Origin: Deinococcus puniceus
GTDB taxonomy: Bacteria > Deinococcota > Deinococci > Deinococcales > Deinococcaceae
Length of the DNA stretch: 64,000 nt
NCBI RefSeq assembly: GCF_001644565.1
Contig: NZ_CP011387.1
Span: forward strand, 542,501 to 606,500
Direction: 5' to 3'
Both the position numbers and the translations under genes were made by a program. This document shows, piece by piece, positions 30,763 to 40,959 of the stretch (within the stretch, counting starts at the first letter, position 1; the number at the start of each line of letters is the position of its first letter). The notes under the pieces are model-generated. The model made no database searches and was not told where the DNA came from. It worked only from the letters and a program-made list of their open reading frames with translations.

Positions 30763-31758
30763 ATGACGCACTCTTCTTCTCTCTCGGCGCGTGGCCCCCT
30801 CGTTTCCTTGGGCGACCTCGCTTGGGACGTGCTGGCCAAACCCGACACCATCTTGCAGCCGGGCGGCGACACCACAGGCCGCATGGAACTGCTGGGCGGC
30901 GGCAGCGCGGCAAACGTGGCGGTGTGGGCGCGGCGGGCCGGATACCCCAGCACCTTCGTGGGCAAAATTGGCCGTGACCGATTTGGGGAACTGGCCACCG
31001 CCGATCTGGAGGCCGAGGGCGTGCAGCCCGAACTTACCCTCAGTGGGCAGCACCGCACAGGCGTCATTCTGGCCCTGATCGACCAGCGCGGCCAGCGGGC
31101 CATGCTGACCGGGCAAGGTGCAGACTGGGAACTGTTGCCGCAAGAACTGCCTGAAAGCGTGCTGCGGGCGGCGGGCCACCTGCACCTGACGGCGTGGAGC
31201 CTGTTCCGCGACCCGCCGCGTGCAGCGGCCCTCGAAGCGGCGCGGTTGGCAAAAGCTGCCGGAGCCACCCTCAGCCTCGATCCCGGCAGCTTTCAGATGA
31301 TTCAGCAGATGGGCCGCGAGAACTTTCTGGAAATCGTGGACAACATCCCCTTCGACATTATTTTCCCCAACGACGACGAGGCCCGCGCCATGAGCCACGA
31401 GAGCGATCCCGAACGGGCGATGACCTGGCTCAGGCACCGCTACCCGAACGCCTTGGTGGTGCTGAAACTGGACGAGGAAGGGGCACTGTTGGAAGGCCCC
31501 ACCCAGCCCCGAACCCGCGTCTCCGCCACCCGCGATCATCTGCTGGACGCTACGGGCGCAGGCGACAGCTTCGGCGGCGCATTTTTGGCCGGATGGCTGG
31601 CGCACGGTGACGCGGTGCGGGCCGCCGAACTGGGCGCACAGGTGGGCGGCTGGGTGGTGTCGCGCTTCGGGGCGAGGCCGCCTGCCGACGATGACCTGCG
31701 GGCGAGGTTGGCATCGGTGGGCGTGACTTCCGCCGCTGCCTTGGCGGTGACGCCATGA
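30763..31758 (+). CDS. PfkB/ribokinase-family carbohydrate kinase
   Basis: The 331-residue product is a PfkB-family kinase. It has the N-terminal [16 protein letters not shown] (substrate-binding GG motif), [44 protein letters not shown] and the C-terminal signature [18 protein letters not shown] with the catalytic Asp and anion hole GAGD. Members phosphorylate ribose, fructose, KDG and related sugars; the substrate is not determined. Two in-frame ATGs (30748 and 30763) are possible; a TATGCT hexamer overlaps the first, so the second was preferred. The stop overlaps the mltG ATG (ATGA), so the two are translationally coupled. Confidence 0.92.
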   Translation: MTHSSSLSARGPLVSLGDLAWDVLAKPDTILQPGGDTTGRMELLGGGSAANVAVWARRAGYPSTFVGKIGRDRFGELATADLEAEGVQPELTLSGQHRTGVILALIDQRGQRAMLTGQGADWELLPQELPESVLRAAGHLHLTAWSLFRDPPRAAALEAARLAKAAGATLSLDPGSFQMIQQMGRENFLEIVDNIPFDIIFPNDDEARAMSHESDPERAMTWLRHRYPNALVVLKLDEEGALLEGPTQPRTRVSATRDHLLDATGAGDSFGGAFLAGWLAHGDAVRAAELGAQVGGWVVSRFGARPPADDDLRARLASVGVTSAAALAVTP

Positions 31759-32777
31759 CCCGCCTCGGCAAGCGCAAAACGCCCGTGTGGGTGTGGCTGG
31801 TGCTGGTGTTCGTGCTGCTGCTGCTCTTGGCCGCAGGCGGCGCGTTCCTGTATCTCCGCAGCCTGCTCGCGCCTGCGGGGGGCGCGGCCTACACGCTGGA
31901 AATCAAGCCCGGCGACAGTCTGCCGCGCATTGCCCGTACCCTGCAAGACAAGGGCATCATCAAAAACGCCGAAGCTCTGCGCTTCGTGATGCGGCAAGAC
32001 GGCACGGCGGGCAGCCTGAAAGAAGGGTTTTACGACCTCAGCGGTACACTGACTTTGCAGCAAGTGGCCGACAAATTGGCTGGCCCGGCCCGCATTCCCA
32101 CCGTCAATGTCACTATTCCGGAAGGACGGCGCATCAAGGATTTGCCCGCCATTTTTGCCAAAGCAGGGTTCGACGCGGCGGCGATTCGGGCCGAACTGAA
32201 CAATGCGGCGCTGAGTCCGTATGCCAATACCAACCTAGAGGGCTTCGTGTTTCCGGCCACCTACGAATTCCGTCCCGCAGAAACGCCGCGCAAGATCGTA
32301 CAGACGCTGGTGGCCCGCATGAACGCCGAATTTACGCCCGCCAACGTCGCCAAAGCCAAGGCGCTGGGCCTCAGCGTGCGCGACTGGGTCATTCTGGGCA
32401 GCATGGTGCAGGCCGAGGCCGCCAACAACGCCGAAATGCCCATTATTGCCGGAGTGTTCCTGAACCGCCTGCGCGACGGCATTGCGCTGGGCAGCGATCC
32501 CACCGTCGCGTATGGCCTCGGCAAAGACCTGCCCGAACTAGACCGCAGCGCCGGAGACTTTACCAAAGACACGCCCTACAGCACCTACACGCGGCAGGGG
32601 TTGCCCGCTGGCCCGATCAATAACCCCGGTCAGGCCGCGCTGTTGTCGGTGCTGAGTTCAGAGCGCAAACTCCCCGATGGCCGCGACGCCGTGTACTTTT
32701 TGCACGGACTGGACGGCAAAATTTACGTGAACGCCGATTATCAGGCCCATTTGCGGGATATCGCGCGGCATAGGTAG
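31755..32777 (+). CDS. mltG: Endolytic murein transglycosylase MltG (YceG-like)
   Basis: The 340-residue product has one N-terminal membrane helix ([24 protein letters not shown]), a LysM-like region ([24 protein letters not shown]), and the YceG catalytic domain: [43 protein letters not shown], with the essential Glu in QAEA, then [26 protein letters not shown]. MltG cleaves nascent glycan strands at the membrane and sets their length. It is coupled to the kinase gene upstream, an arrangement whose meaning is not obvious. Confidence 0.96.
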   Translation: MTRLGKRKTPVWVWLVLVFVLLLLLAAGGAFLYLRSLLAPAGGAAYTLEIKPGDSLPRIARTLQDKGIIKNAEALRFVMRQDGTAGSLKEGFYDLSGTLTLQQVADKLAGPARIPTVNVTIPEGRRIKDLPAIFAKAGFDAAAIRAELNNAALSPYANTNLEGFVFPATYEFRPAETPRKIVQTLVARMNAEFTPANVAKAKALGLSVRDWVILGSMVQAEAANNAEMPIIAGVFLNRLRDGIALGSDPTVAYGLGKDLPELDRSAGDFTKDTPYSTYTRQGLPAGPINNPGQAALLSVLSSERKLPDGRDAVYFLHGLDGKIYVNADYQAHLRDIARHR

Positions 32778-32793
32778 GCGCTTTGGGCGGGAA

Positions 32794-32816
32794 GTGGGTT
32801 GTAGGGAGTGGGAAAA
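32794..32816 (+). repeat. GTGGGTTGTAGG repeat, family D (copy 1)
   Basis: GTGGGTTGTAGG is followed by GTGGG and lies in the gap between mltG and the S41 peptidase gene. The same 12-mer and spacing recur at 54985. Confidence 0.4.
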
Positions 32817-32892
32817 GATGAGGGCGTTGCAGCGGAAGATATGCTGCCACGCCTTTTTGAACAGGCGCTTGTACTGCGGCCCCCAAGTGGGG

Positions 32893-34164
32893 CTACCGCT
32901 GCTGCTGCCTCAGCCAACTCGCCGCCTGTTCTGCCAGTTCATCACGGCCTGTGCGGGTCAATTCCGAAAGGTTCAGCCCCCCGCCTGCCTGCGGTTGAAG
33001 GCGTGCGGCGAGGGCTTTGCCGTCTGCATCCAGCATGGTGGCGAAGGTCAGTTGCAGCGCCGAGCCGTCTTGCAGCGGCACGAAGCGGCTGGCGGTGTCG
33101 GCCAGTCCGGCGGTGGGTTCCCCAAACAGCCAGGTACGCGGGCGGGTCAGCACACTGCGGGCCAAAAACTCTGCGGCGCTGGCGCTGTGGCGGTTGACCA
33201 GCACCGCCAGAGGGCCGCTGTAGCGCACAGGCTGATTCAGGGGCTGGCCCTGCGCGTTGCCGTTGACCAGATACTCGCCTGCGCGGTAGCCGATCTGGGT
33301 CTGATGGAAGCGGGTTTTCATGAACAGAGGAGCGGGAGCCGTAAACGCGCCTGCGCTCAGCATAAATTCCTCTACCAGCCCGCCGCCGTTCCAGCGCAAA
33401 TCCAGCACTATGCCCTGTGCGCCTGCCGACTGGGCCTTGCCGATGGCCCCATGCACCTGCTGCGCTACGCCCACCATAAAAAAGTGCCGCAGGCGTACTA
33501 CCACTACCTTGCCTTCGCGCCAACTCAGGCTCACGGGCGAGACTGTCAGGGGGCTGGCGGTCAGTGTGGTGATGAGGGGCTGGCCCAAGCGCAGGCCGCT
33601 AAAACGCACCGCCGTACCCCGGCCTGCGGCCCGCGCCAGAGCTTTCTGCCCCGCTTCACCGTCGAGTGGGACGCCATTGGCCGTGTGCAGCACGTCGCCC
33701 ACCCGCCAGCCTGCACGCGCTGCGGCAGAATCCGGCAGCACCTCGGCCACCACCCGCCCGCCCGTACCCAGCGCCTCTGTGATCGCCCCGAATGTGCGCT
33801 GCCCGCTCGGTTCACCGGACAGCACCTGCTGCGCTTCCTGTATCTCTGCCGGACTGAACAGATGGGTGTGCGGGTCTTTCAGATCGGCGACCAGTTGCCG
33901 CAGCAGAGGGTAGGCCTGTGAACTGGCGCACTCGGCCTTGCCCCCGCACAGTGCTTGAACGCGGGGCAAATAGCTTCGGCGGAGGTCGCTGGCCCGCAAC
34001 CTGGACGGCCCGTTGTACCCGGAAGCCAGTTCATAGATGACTTCATCGAAGAGGTCTTGGGCCGACAGGGTAGCCGACGCCGTGACCGACGCAGGGGCTG
34101 GAGCAGTGGCCTGACCCACACCCAGTAGCGCGAGGGTCAGCGCCCAGACAGAGCGTCCCTTCAC
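32893..34164 (-). CDS. S41-family (C-terminal processing) serine peptidase
   Basis: The 423-residue product has a signal peptide (WALTLALLGVGQATAPAPA), a helical N-terminal part, a PDZ domain (about 140-220; VVAEVLPDSAAARAGWRVGDVLHTANG) and an S41 peptidase core. The core shows GIVLDLRWNGGGLVEEFMLSAGAF, VLVNRHSASAAEFLARSV with the nucleophilic Ser, and RTWLFGEPTAGLADT where the catalytic Lys loop of Ctp proteins lies; a Lys is not obvious, so the mechanism may resemble the tricorn/TSP subgroup. It should act outside the membrane. The stop of the upstream secreted-protein gene overlaps its start by four bases. Confidence 0.9.
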   Translation of the reverse strand: MKGRSVWALTLALLGVGQATAPAPASVTASATLSAQDLFDEVIYELASGYNGPSRLRASDLRRSYLPRVQALCGGKAECASSQAYPLLRQLVADLKDPHTHLFSPAEIQEAQQVLSGEPSGQRTFGAITEALGTGGRVVAEVLPDSAAARAGWRVGDVLHTANGVPLDGEAGQKALARAAGRGTAVRFSGLRLGQPLITTLTASPLTVSPVSLSWREGKVVVVRLRHFFMVGVAQQVHGAIGKAQSAGAQGIVLDLRWNGGGLVEEFMLSAGAFTAPAPLFMKTRFHQTQIGYRAGEYLVNGNAQGQPLNQPVRYSGPLAVLVNRHSASAAEFLARSVLTRPRTWLFGEPTAGLADTASRFVPLQDGSALQLTFATMLDADGKALAARLQPQAGGGLNLSELTRTGRDELAEQAASWLRQQQR

Positions 34165-34979
34165 TGCGGTACGGCAAAGGTGCTGGCGGGCAAGGCCACA
34201 TTCATTTGGACTTCTGAAAAGTCCGCCGTAAAAATCAGGGTTCCGTTGGGCAAAAACGCCTGGGCTTTGTCTGAAAATGGGATGCCGCCCACTTCCTCAA
34301 AGTCGCTGTACACCGAAATGACTTCGCCCAGTGGGGCAATAGGGTAACGCTCGGCCACCACTAAGCCCCGCGAATCCAGCAGAAACGTGGCCTTGGTGTT
34401 GTTGGTGACTGCTTCCAACACTGTACCAGTCAAGTCTTTGCCGTTCACCTTCAGCCAAGTCTGCTGGCCCAAATTCCTGAATGAACCGCGTCCCTGCTCG
34501 GCGGCGATCAGGCCGGGTGCGCCGTAATAAAAGCTGTCGCGCAGGCTTTGTGCTTCTTGGCGGGGCAGGGGCACCGTACCCGACTGCGGGGCAAATGCAA
34601 ATGCTCCCTCAGCGGTCAGCCACTGCTCACTGATGAGCGTTTGACCTTGTTTGGTGGTTTGGCGTGCCCAGCGGTTGGCGTAGTCCACACTGGCCGCCGC
34701 ATTCAGCGTGATGGCGGGCTGGCCCTGTGCATCCATAAAGACCAGTTCGACCCCCTGCGTCATGGTACGCAGGCCGCGCAAGGCTTCGCCGCCATTGGCC
34801 TCAATTGCCCGTACAAGCAGGGCGCGGCCCGCCTGTTGTTGGGTGGTGCTTGCGGCAGCCCCAGCGCGGGGCAGAGGCGCACCTGCTCCGCCCGCTTGCA
34901 CTCCGCCGCCCAGCAGGAGGGCAGACAAGGCGGCGGCGCAGAGAACAGGACGAATGGAAACGGCAAAAATAACCTTCAT
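34161..34979 (-). CDS. Secreted LolA-like protein, partner of the S41 peptidase
   Basis: The 272-residue product has a signal peptide (VSIRPVLCAAALSALLLGGGVQA). The mature part begins with ARALLVRAIEANGGEALRGLRTMTQGVEL, the EA-xGGxxALxxxxxxxxxG pattern found in LolA/LppX-like half-barrels that bind lipid or lipoprotein acyl chains, and continues as alternating strands. This is a fold-level guess, since no catalytic motif is present. It is coupled to the S41 peptidase gene (ATGA overlap), so the two proteins are expected to be exported together. TAGGGT lies six bases before the ATG. Confidence 0.72.
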   Translation of the reverse strand: MKVIFAVSIRPVLCAAALSALLLGGGVQAGGAGAPLPRAGAAASTTQQQAGRALLVRAIEANGGEALRGLRTMTQGVELVFMDAQGQPAITLNAAASVDYANRWARQTTKQGQTLISEQWLTAEGAFAFAPQSGTVPLPRQEAQSLRDSFYYGAPGLIAAEQGRGSFRNLGQQTWLKVNGKDLTGTVLEAVTNNTKATFLLDSRGLVVAERYPIAPLGEVISVYSDFEEVGGIPFSDKAQAFLPNGTLIFTADFSEVQMNVALPASTFAVPQ

Positions 34980-34985
34980 GATTTG

Positions 34986-34991
34986 ACCCTA
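34986..34991 (-). promoter_or_regulatory. Candidate -10 box (TAGGGT)
   Basis: On the minus strand TAGGGT ends six bases before the ATG at 34979 of the LolA-like gene. Confidence 0.35.
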
Positions 34992-35156
34992 CACAGGGCT
35001 GCCGCGCTTGCCTACCCACCAATGGCCTAGGCCGAAAGAGATAGAAAAGAGGCTAGACATCTCATCTCTCTTCTCATTCATCCCCTAAGATTCCACAGTG
35101 GTCATTTCTGATTTTGCAAAAAATTTAACATTAATTTTCCTACCTAAAGGTCAGGC

Positions 35157-35804
35157 ATGACCCCGGTGCGACTCCTCGTGGCCGATAGGCAGCCCCTGAT
35201 GCGTCAGGCGTTGGCGGCGTTGCTGGGGCCAGCCGACGGCGTAACAGTGGTGGGGCAGGCCGCCGATGCCGCGCAAGCCTTGGCGCTATGCAAAACGTTG
35301 TGCCCCGATGTGCTGCTCTTGGATGTGCGCTTGCTGGTGCAGGGCGGCGAGAACATCAAGGCGATTTTGAGCTGCAAGAGTGGCCCCCGCATGGTCTTGT
35401 TTGCCGACGATGACCAAGTGAATGCGGCGGTGGCAGGCATAGGAGCAGGCGCGGCAGGCTGCCTGTTCAGAGACGCAGAGCTGCGTGAAGTGCTGACTAC
35501 TCTGCGCCGTGTCCATGCCCGAGAAGTGGTTATGCCCGCCACAGTGATGCAGGCTTTTGCTCAGCAGAAGAGGGAGGCTGCAGCCATCACTGAAGCCCTA
35601 ACCAAGCGGGAACTGGACGTCTTGTGCTTGCTGGCCGATGGGCAGGCCAACAAACAGATCGGCTCTCAACTCGGTCTGGCAGAAGGAACGGTTAAAGTTT
35701 ATGTGGGCAACATTTTGGGCAAATTAGGGGTGACTAACCGCACCGCCGCCGTGTTGCGGGCCACCGATTCCGGTCTGCTGTGCGCTTGCCAATACGCCTC
35801 GTAA
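35157..35804 (+). CDS. LuxR/NarL-type response regulator with degenerate receiver
   Basis: The 215-residue product has a receiver domain (1-120) and a LuxR-type helix-turn-helix (about 145-205; LTKRELDVLCLLADGQANKQIGSQLGLAEGTVKVYVGNILGKLGV). The phospho-acceptor Asp56 is present (VLLLDVRL), but the acidic pair is Ala9-Asp10, the Thr/Ser position reads FADD, and the conserved Lys is Arg105 (CLFRDAE). Phosphorylation may therefore be weak or absent. No histidine kinase is nearby. The upstream region (35085-35150) is unusually AT-rich and AAAGG lies eight bases before the ATG. Confidence 0.9.
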   Translation: MTPVRLLVADRQPLMRQALAALLGPADGVTVVGQAADAAQALALCKTLCPDVLLLDVRLLVQGGENIKAILSCKSGPRMVLFADDDQVNAAVAGIGAGAAGCLFRDAELREVLTTLRRVHAREVVMPATVMQAFAQQKREAAAITEALTKRELDVLCLLADGQANKQIGSQLGLAEGTVKVYVGNILGKLGVTNRTAAVLRATDSGLLCACQYAS

Positions 35805-35814
35805 CCTTTTTGCC

Positions 35815-36627
35815 CTACTTCCGCAGCCCTTTCAGCAGCGGCCCCCGCTCCTTCAACGCCTTTTGAAAGGCCTGTGCGTCGTTCATGGGTGCGGCGGCTT
35901 TGGCAGGAAGTGCTGCGCGGGCGGGCTGTCCGGGCAAATTCTTGGTTCCCAATGGGCTGGCCCCAGCGAAGCGGCGGGCGCGGAACATGCCGGGGTGTTC
36001 TTCGAAGACGGCCGTCACGCCGTCGGGCAGGGCGGCGAGGTGGGCGGCAAACTGGCGTTCCTGAGCCAATTCCGCGTGGGCCGCGCCTGTGCCGAGTTCG
36101 CCCAATAGGCGGTCTATCAACGCAAACACGCGGGCAGCGTAGGCGTCCACTTCCTCGCGGCGGGGCAAGTACCCCCGGTGGATCACCCGGTTTCGGAAGT
36201 CTGCGCCCAAAGCTTTGGCAGTCAAAAAGTCCGGTTCGCGGCCCTCACGCAGTAAGTAGGCCAGCGCCATCATGCCCACCTGCCGCTCGGATTGGCTCGA
36301 CACATGCCGCCATGTGGATTCCAAGATGCCCGCCGCGCCATCAAAGTCGGTTTGGCCCGCCAATGCAGCCCGCTCTAGGGCAAACGAGCGCACATAGAAT
36401 TCAAAAAAGCGTTCCAGTGCGGCGGCAAAGCTGGCAACGGCTTCACGGGCGTAGCCGTCCATCAGGGCGCGGGTGCCCAGATCGAACAGCACTTCAAACT
36501 TCTGTTTGCGAACGAACACGCAAAAGCGCGTGCTGCACTGCGGGCAAGTCACGTCATGCACGGCGCTGTCGGCAAATTCCACTTGCACTTCACGCTGGCA
36601 ATGGGGGCACACGGCGGGAAAACGCAT
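35815..36627 (-). CDS. Hypothetical protein with N-terminal zinc ribbon
   Basis: The 270-residue product opens with a four-cysteine zinc ribbon: CPHC at residues 5-8 and CPQC at 27-30. A long helical domain follows (TRALMDGYAREAVASFAAALERFFEFYVRSFALERAAL), with a helix pair resembling HEPN- or TPR-like bundles (VIHRGYLPRREEVDAYAARVFALIDRLL), and a basic, Ala-rich tail. I do not recognise a named family; a soluble nucleic-acid or protein adaptor is possible. It converges with the regulator gene with ten bases between stops, and is divergent from comEA. Confidence 0.72.
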   Translation of the reverse strand: MRFPAVCPHCQREVQVEFADSAVHDVTCPQCSTRFCVFVRKQKFEVLFDLGTRALMDGYAREAVASFAAALERFFEFYVRSFALERAALAGQTDFDGAAGILESTWRHVSSQSERQVGMMALAYLLREGREPDFLTAKALGADFRNRVIHRGYLPRREEVDAYAARVFALIDRLLGELGTGAAHAELAQERQFAAHLAALPDGVTAVFEEHPGMFRARRFAGASPLGTKNLPGQPARAALPAKAAAPMNDAQAFQKALKERGPLLKGLRK

Positions 36628-36633
36628 GGCTGG

Positions 36634-36639
36634 AGTGTA
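36634..36639 (-). promoter_or_regulatory. Candidate -10 box of the zinc-ribbon gene (TACACT)
   Basis: On the minus strand TACACT ends six bases before the ATG at 36627; it is divergent from the comEA promoter 46 bases away. Confidence 0.45.
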
Positions 36640-36684
36640 GCGGCCCGGTTAGGCAAGCGGTGTGACCACCCAGTTTTTTAAGTT

Positions 36685-36690
36685 TAGAGT
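36685..36690 (+). promoter_or_regulatory. Candidate -10 box of comEA (TAGAGT)
   Basis: TAGAGT ends six bases before the comEA GTG. GTGACC, 17 bases further upstream, is a possible -35 box. Confidence 0.5.
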
Positions 36691-36696
36691 GCCCCT

Positions 36697-37107
36697 GTGA
36701 ACATCTGGAAGGGCGACCTTTGGAAGCAGGCCGACACGGAACGAAAATGGGCGTTGGCTTTGGCTGCAGGCGTGCTGCTGCTCGGCGGGCTGACACTGGG
36801 GCCAGCGTTGTTTCCGTCGCCGCGAGTGCCTACGCTGACGCGCCAAATGCTGCCGCCTATTGCTGCCGCGCCGAGTGCCGACCCTCCAGTCTACCCGCGC
36901 ACCGCCAGCGTGCAGCCGCTCATTTCGGGCCGCCTGAACCTGAATACAGCCAGCACCGAGCAACTGGAAGCCCTGCCCAAAGTGGGGCCGAGCATGGCCG
37001 CCCTGATCGTTGCGGCCCGCCCACTGCGCTCGTTGGCCGATCTGGACGCGATTAAGGGCGTAGGCGAAAGCACCCTGAAAGCCCTCACGCCACTGGTCTC
37101 GTTTTGA
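36697..37107 (+). CDS. comEA: ComEA-type competence protein (helix-hairpin-helix)
   Basis: The 136-residue product has a membrane anchor (about 17-36, [21 protein letters not shown]) and a C-terminal double helix-hairpin-helix DNA-binding domain: [55 protein letters not shown]. ComEA binds incoming double-stranded DNA outside the membrane during natural transformation. The start is GTG at 36697, chosen from the -10 box six bases upstream. comEC follows after 25 bases, which confirms the assignment. Confidence 0.95.
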   Translation: MNIWKGDLWKQADTERKWALALAAGVLLLGGLTLGPALFPSPRVPTLTRQMLPPIAAAPSADPPVYPRTASVQPLISGRLNLNTASTEQLEALPKVGPSMAALIVAARPLRSLADLDAIKGVGESTLKALTPLVSF

Positions 37108-37132
37108 TCCTCGGCCTAGTGGGTCAACGCTG

Positions 37133-39442
37133 ATGGCCGTTCCCCTTCAGCCCCATGAGGTGGTCACTGGACGCCACGCGGAGAAAGGAGGCGTTGCGCC
37201 GCGCCGTACAGCACCTCGTCCCTTGCCCAAATTTCCCGCTTCCCCCACCTCTGGCGGACGCCTCGCGTGGACGGTTCCTGCCGTGCTAGGCGTGATCGGC
37301 GGCATTCTGCTGGGGCTGGGTATCGGCTGGGGCGGTTTGGCGGTGGTGGTGGGCTTATTGCTGGCTTGGTTCGATGCTCGCCCGTTGTTGGCAGGAGCGG
37401 CCCTGCTGGGCGGCGCGGCAGGCTTCGGCTCCGTGCGCGTGCAGGCCGCCCAACCTGACCCCATGACCCCGTGGATTGGTGCACAGGTGACGCTGACGGG
37501 CGACTGGGACGGCCAATTCCTGACACTACATGACCCACGCGCACGGCTGGCGGTGGCCCCCAAACCCGGCATTCCCACAGGCCGCGTCACGCTCAGTGGG
37601 CGGCTGGTGCGTCCCGACAGTCGGCGCATTCCCGGCGGCTTCGATCAGGCGGCGTGGCTGCGCTCGCAGGGGGGGTTGTTTTTGCCCACGCCAACCGCCG
37701 TTCTGATGGCGGCTCAGGTGCGCTCCAGCACCCCCGAAAACGGCCTGCGCGGGTGGTTCCGGCGTGGCTTGACCGTGGGCCTCGGCCAACGCGAAGCGGC
37801 GCTGATGCAGGCCATCGAACTTGGAGACCGCAACGACATCGGGCAAGAAAAGTTCGCGGAAGGCTACGGCGTGCGCGACGCCTTCAACCGAGCGGGGCTG
37901 GCGCACCTGATGGCCTTGTCGGGCCAAAACGTGGCCCTGATTACGGGCGTGCTGATCTGGCTGCTCACGCGGGCGGGTGTGCCGAACCTGTGGCGCTACC
38001 TCGCCCCCGCCTTGCTGCTCGTTCCCTATCTGGTGCAGTTGGTGGGGTTTTCGCCCTCCATCACGCGGGCCGTCATCATGGGCTTCGCGGTCATGATCGG
38101 GCTGGCGGTGGGGCGCGGCAAACCCGATGGGCTGGGCATCACGGCGTTCGCGGCGTTGGCCTGCCTGCTCCCTTTTCCCATGTGGCTGCTGGATGTTGGC
38201 TTTCAGTTGTCGTTTTTGGCGGTGTTGGCGCTGCTGTTGTCGGGCAAAGTGGCGGCGTTGCTGCCCCCCAAGTGGCCGATGTGGCTCCGGCTGGCCCTTG
38301 TTGCCACCGTGCTGGCCGAATTGGGCACGCTGCCCATTATTGCCAGCACTTTTGGGCAGATTCCGCTGGTGGGCCTGCCTGCCAATCTGCTGGCGGGAGC
38401 CGTGATGGTGGTGCTGGTGCCGCTGGGCTTTTTGGCGGGATTGCTCGGCCCTGCCGCCATTCTGATCAACTGGCTGGTGTCCATTTTTGCCAACATGCTG
38501 CTCCTGATTGCCGAAACCTTTGGCCGCGCCCCGGTGCTGAGTTGGGGCACCGTCAGCGCCGCCGGATACGTGGCCTACGCGCTGGCGGCGGGCGCGGGCG
38601 TGCTGTGGCTGCGGGGCCGAATTCGTGCGCCCGCCGCGCTGGGTACGGTGCTGGCCTGCATGGTGTTCACCGCCCTCCCGCCGCGCCTGAATCCTCCCTG
38701 CGAAATTGTGTTTTTGGACGTTGGGCAAGGGGATGCCACCCTAATCCGCTTGCCGGGATTCACGGCGTTGGTGGACGCGGGCGGCAGCGTGAATTCCGAC
38801 TACGACGTGGGAGAGCGCACGGTGCTTCCGGCGTTGCGGGCGCTGGGTGTGCGAAAGCTCGATCTGCTGATCGCCACGCACGCAGACACCGACCACATCG
38901 AAGGCATTTCGGGCGTGCTGCGCGGCTTGCCAGTAGGAGAAATGTGGGTGGGCCACCTCAAAACCGATGACCCCGTGCTGACGGCGGTGCTCCTGACCGC
39001 CCGTGAACGCCGCGTGCCCGTGCGCGAGGTGCGGCGCGGCGACCAACTGAAGGTGTCCGGCCTGACCCTGAATGTGCTGTGGCCGGTGGGCAACGTCTGG
39101 AGCACCGAAGACAACGACAATTCTGTAGCAGTGACGCTGGAATTGCCCACTGCTGGGGGCAAGCTGTGGCGCACCGCCATTTTGGGTGACCTTGCCGACC
39201 CCGCCGAAGCTCTGATCAGCGCGGGCAAACTGGACTTGCTGAAGGCTGCACATCACGGCAGCCGTTTTTCTACCGGGCAAACCGTACTGGCCCAGACCCG
39301 CCCCGAAGACGTGCTGATCAGCGTGGGCGCACGCAACACCTACGGCCATCCTCATCCCACCGTCTTGGCCCGTATACAGGCGGTGAGGGCTAAGGTCTGG
39401 CGAACGGATCAGATGGGGACGGTGCGCTGGCCGTTGCCCTAG
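37133..39442 (+). CDS. comEC: ComEC/Rec2 DNA-uptake channel protein
   Basis: The 769-residue product has all three ComEC parts: an N-terminal OB-like domain (about 100-180), a polytopic competence domain (about 230-500, with [24 protein letters not shown], the family signature, and [10 protein letters not shown]) and a C-terminal metallo-beta-lactamase domain (about 525-769; [45 protein letters not shown]). It forms the channel for single-stranded DNA and may degrade the second strand with its MBL domain. Two extra N-terminal helices follow a basic 45-residue tail. It is cotranscribed with comEA. Confidence 0.96.
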   Translation: MAVPLQPHEVVTGRHAEKGGVAPRRTAPRPLPKFPASPTSGGRLAWTVPAVLGVIGGILLGLGIGWGGLAVVVGLLLAWFDARPLLAGAALLGGAAGFGSVRVQAAQPDPMTPWIGAQVTLTGDWDGQFLTLHDPRARLAVAPKPGIPTGRVTLSGRLVRPDSRRIPGGFDQAAWLRSQGGLFLPTPTAVLMAAQVRSSTPENGLRGWFRRGLTVGLGQREAALMQAIELGDRNDIGQEKFAEGYGVRDAFNRAGLAHLMALSGQNVALITGVLIWLLTRAGVPNLWRYLAPALLLVPYLVQLVGFSPSITRAVIMGFAVMIGLAVGRGKPDGLGITAFAALACLLPFPMWLLDVGFQLSFLAVLALLLSGKVAALLPPKWPMWLRLALVATVLAELGTLPIIASTFGQIPLVGLPANLLAGAVMVVLVPLGFLAGLLGPAAILINWLVSIFANMLLLIAETFGRAPVLSWGTVSAAGYVAYALAAGAGVLWLRGRIRAPAALGTVLACMVFTALPPRLNPPCEIVFLDVGQGDATLIRLPGFTALVDAGGSVNSDYDVGERTVLPALRALGVRKLDLLIATHADTDHIEGISGVLRGLPVGEMWVGHLKTDDPVLTAVLLTARERRVPVREVRRGDQLKVSGLTLNVLWPVGNVWSTEDNDNSVAVTLELPTAGGKLWRTAILGDLADPAEALISAGKLDLLKAAHHGSRFSTGQTVLAQTRPEDVLISVGARNTYGHPHPTVLARIQAVRAKVWRTDQMGTVRWPLP

Positions 39443-39448
39443 CGGGCG

Positions 39449-39520
39449 GATCGTGGAGTGTAAATCGTGGAAACAGCAAAACCACTCTTTTGCCCTTCTC
39501 TTTTCCCGCGATCCACGATC
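39449..39520. repeat. Inverted repeat, family C (copy 3)
   Basis: GATCGTGGA (39449-39457) and TCCACGATC (39512-39520) flank 54 bases containing a further ATCGTGG. The element lies directly after comEC. Confidence 0.7.
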
Positions 39521-39586
39521 TCCCCATCACCTCCCGCTTCCCGCGTTATTGTTGTACAGACTTCAATCTTTCAGGAGGATTTACCC

Positions 39587-40579
<993 letters not shown>

Positions 40580-40959
40580 GAGTTACAAAACAACAGCTGA
40601 AGCACAGCAGGTTAAGCACAACAGTTCAGAAAGGGAAGCGGGCGTCATGGCCTTGCTTCCCTCTTCGTTTGGTCTTTGGGGGCCGGTAACCAAGTGCCTG
40701 CGCTCTGTCTGCTTTGGATGGGCGTCACACAGAAGATTTTCGTCCGGAATCGCAGGAGTGAAGTTATTTACAAATTCATCCCGCGTTAATACATTCCGGG
40801 TCAGTGATCCAATCTGCGGGCGGCGGCATACAAGCAAGTCAAAGGGACGCTTTACCAGATCGAGACCGCTGCTGTTTGCGGGTTGCCCCGTCCTTTGGCT
40901 GCCTGCGCCTGCTGCCCGCCCTTGCCCCCATTCATTTTTCTGTACCCGGAGGATCCACC
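40580..40959. other. 380-base intergenic region upstream of the ferritin-like gene
   Basis: It holds the mdh terminator at 40632-40668 and, beyond it, about 290 bases with no open frame of coding character. The AT-richer part around 40755-40800 (TTATTTACAAATTC, GTTAATACATTCC) is the likeliest promoter region for the downstream gene, which has GGAGG before its ATG and so a long leader. Confidence 0.5.
40632..40668 (+). terminator. mdh terminator
   Basis: AGGGAAGC (40632-40639) pairs with GCTTCCCT (40655-40662), followed by CTTCGTTTGG. Confidence 0.65.
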
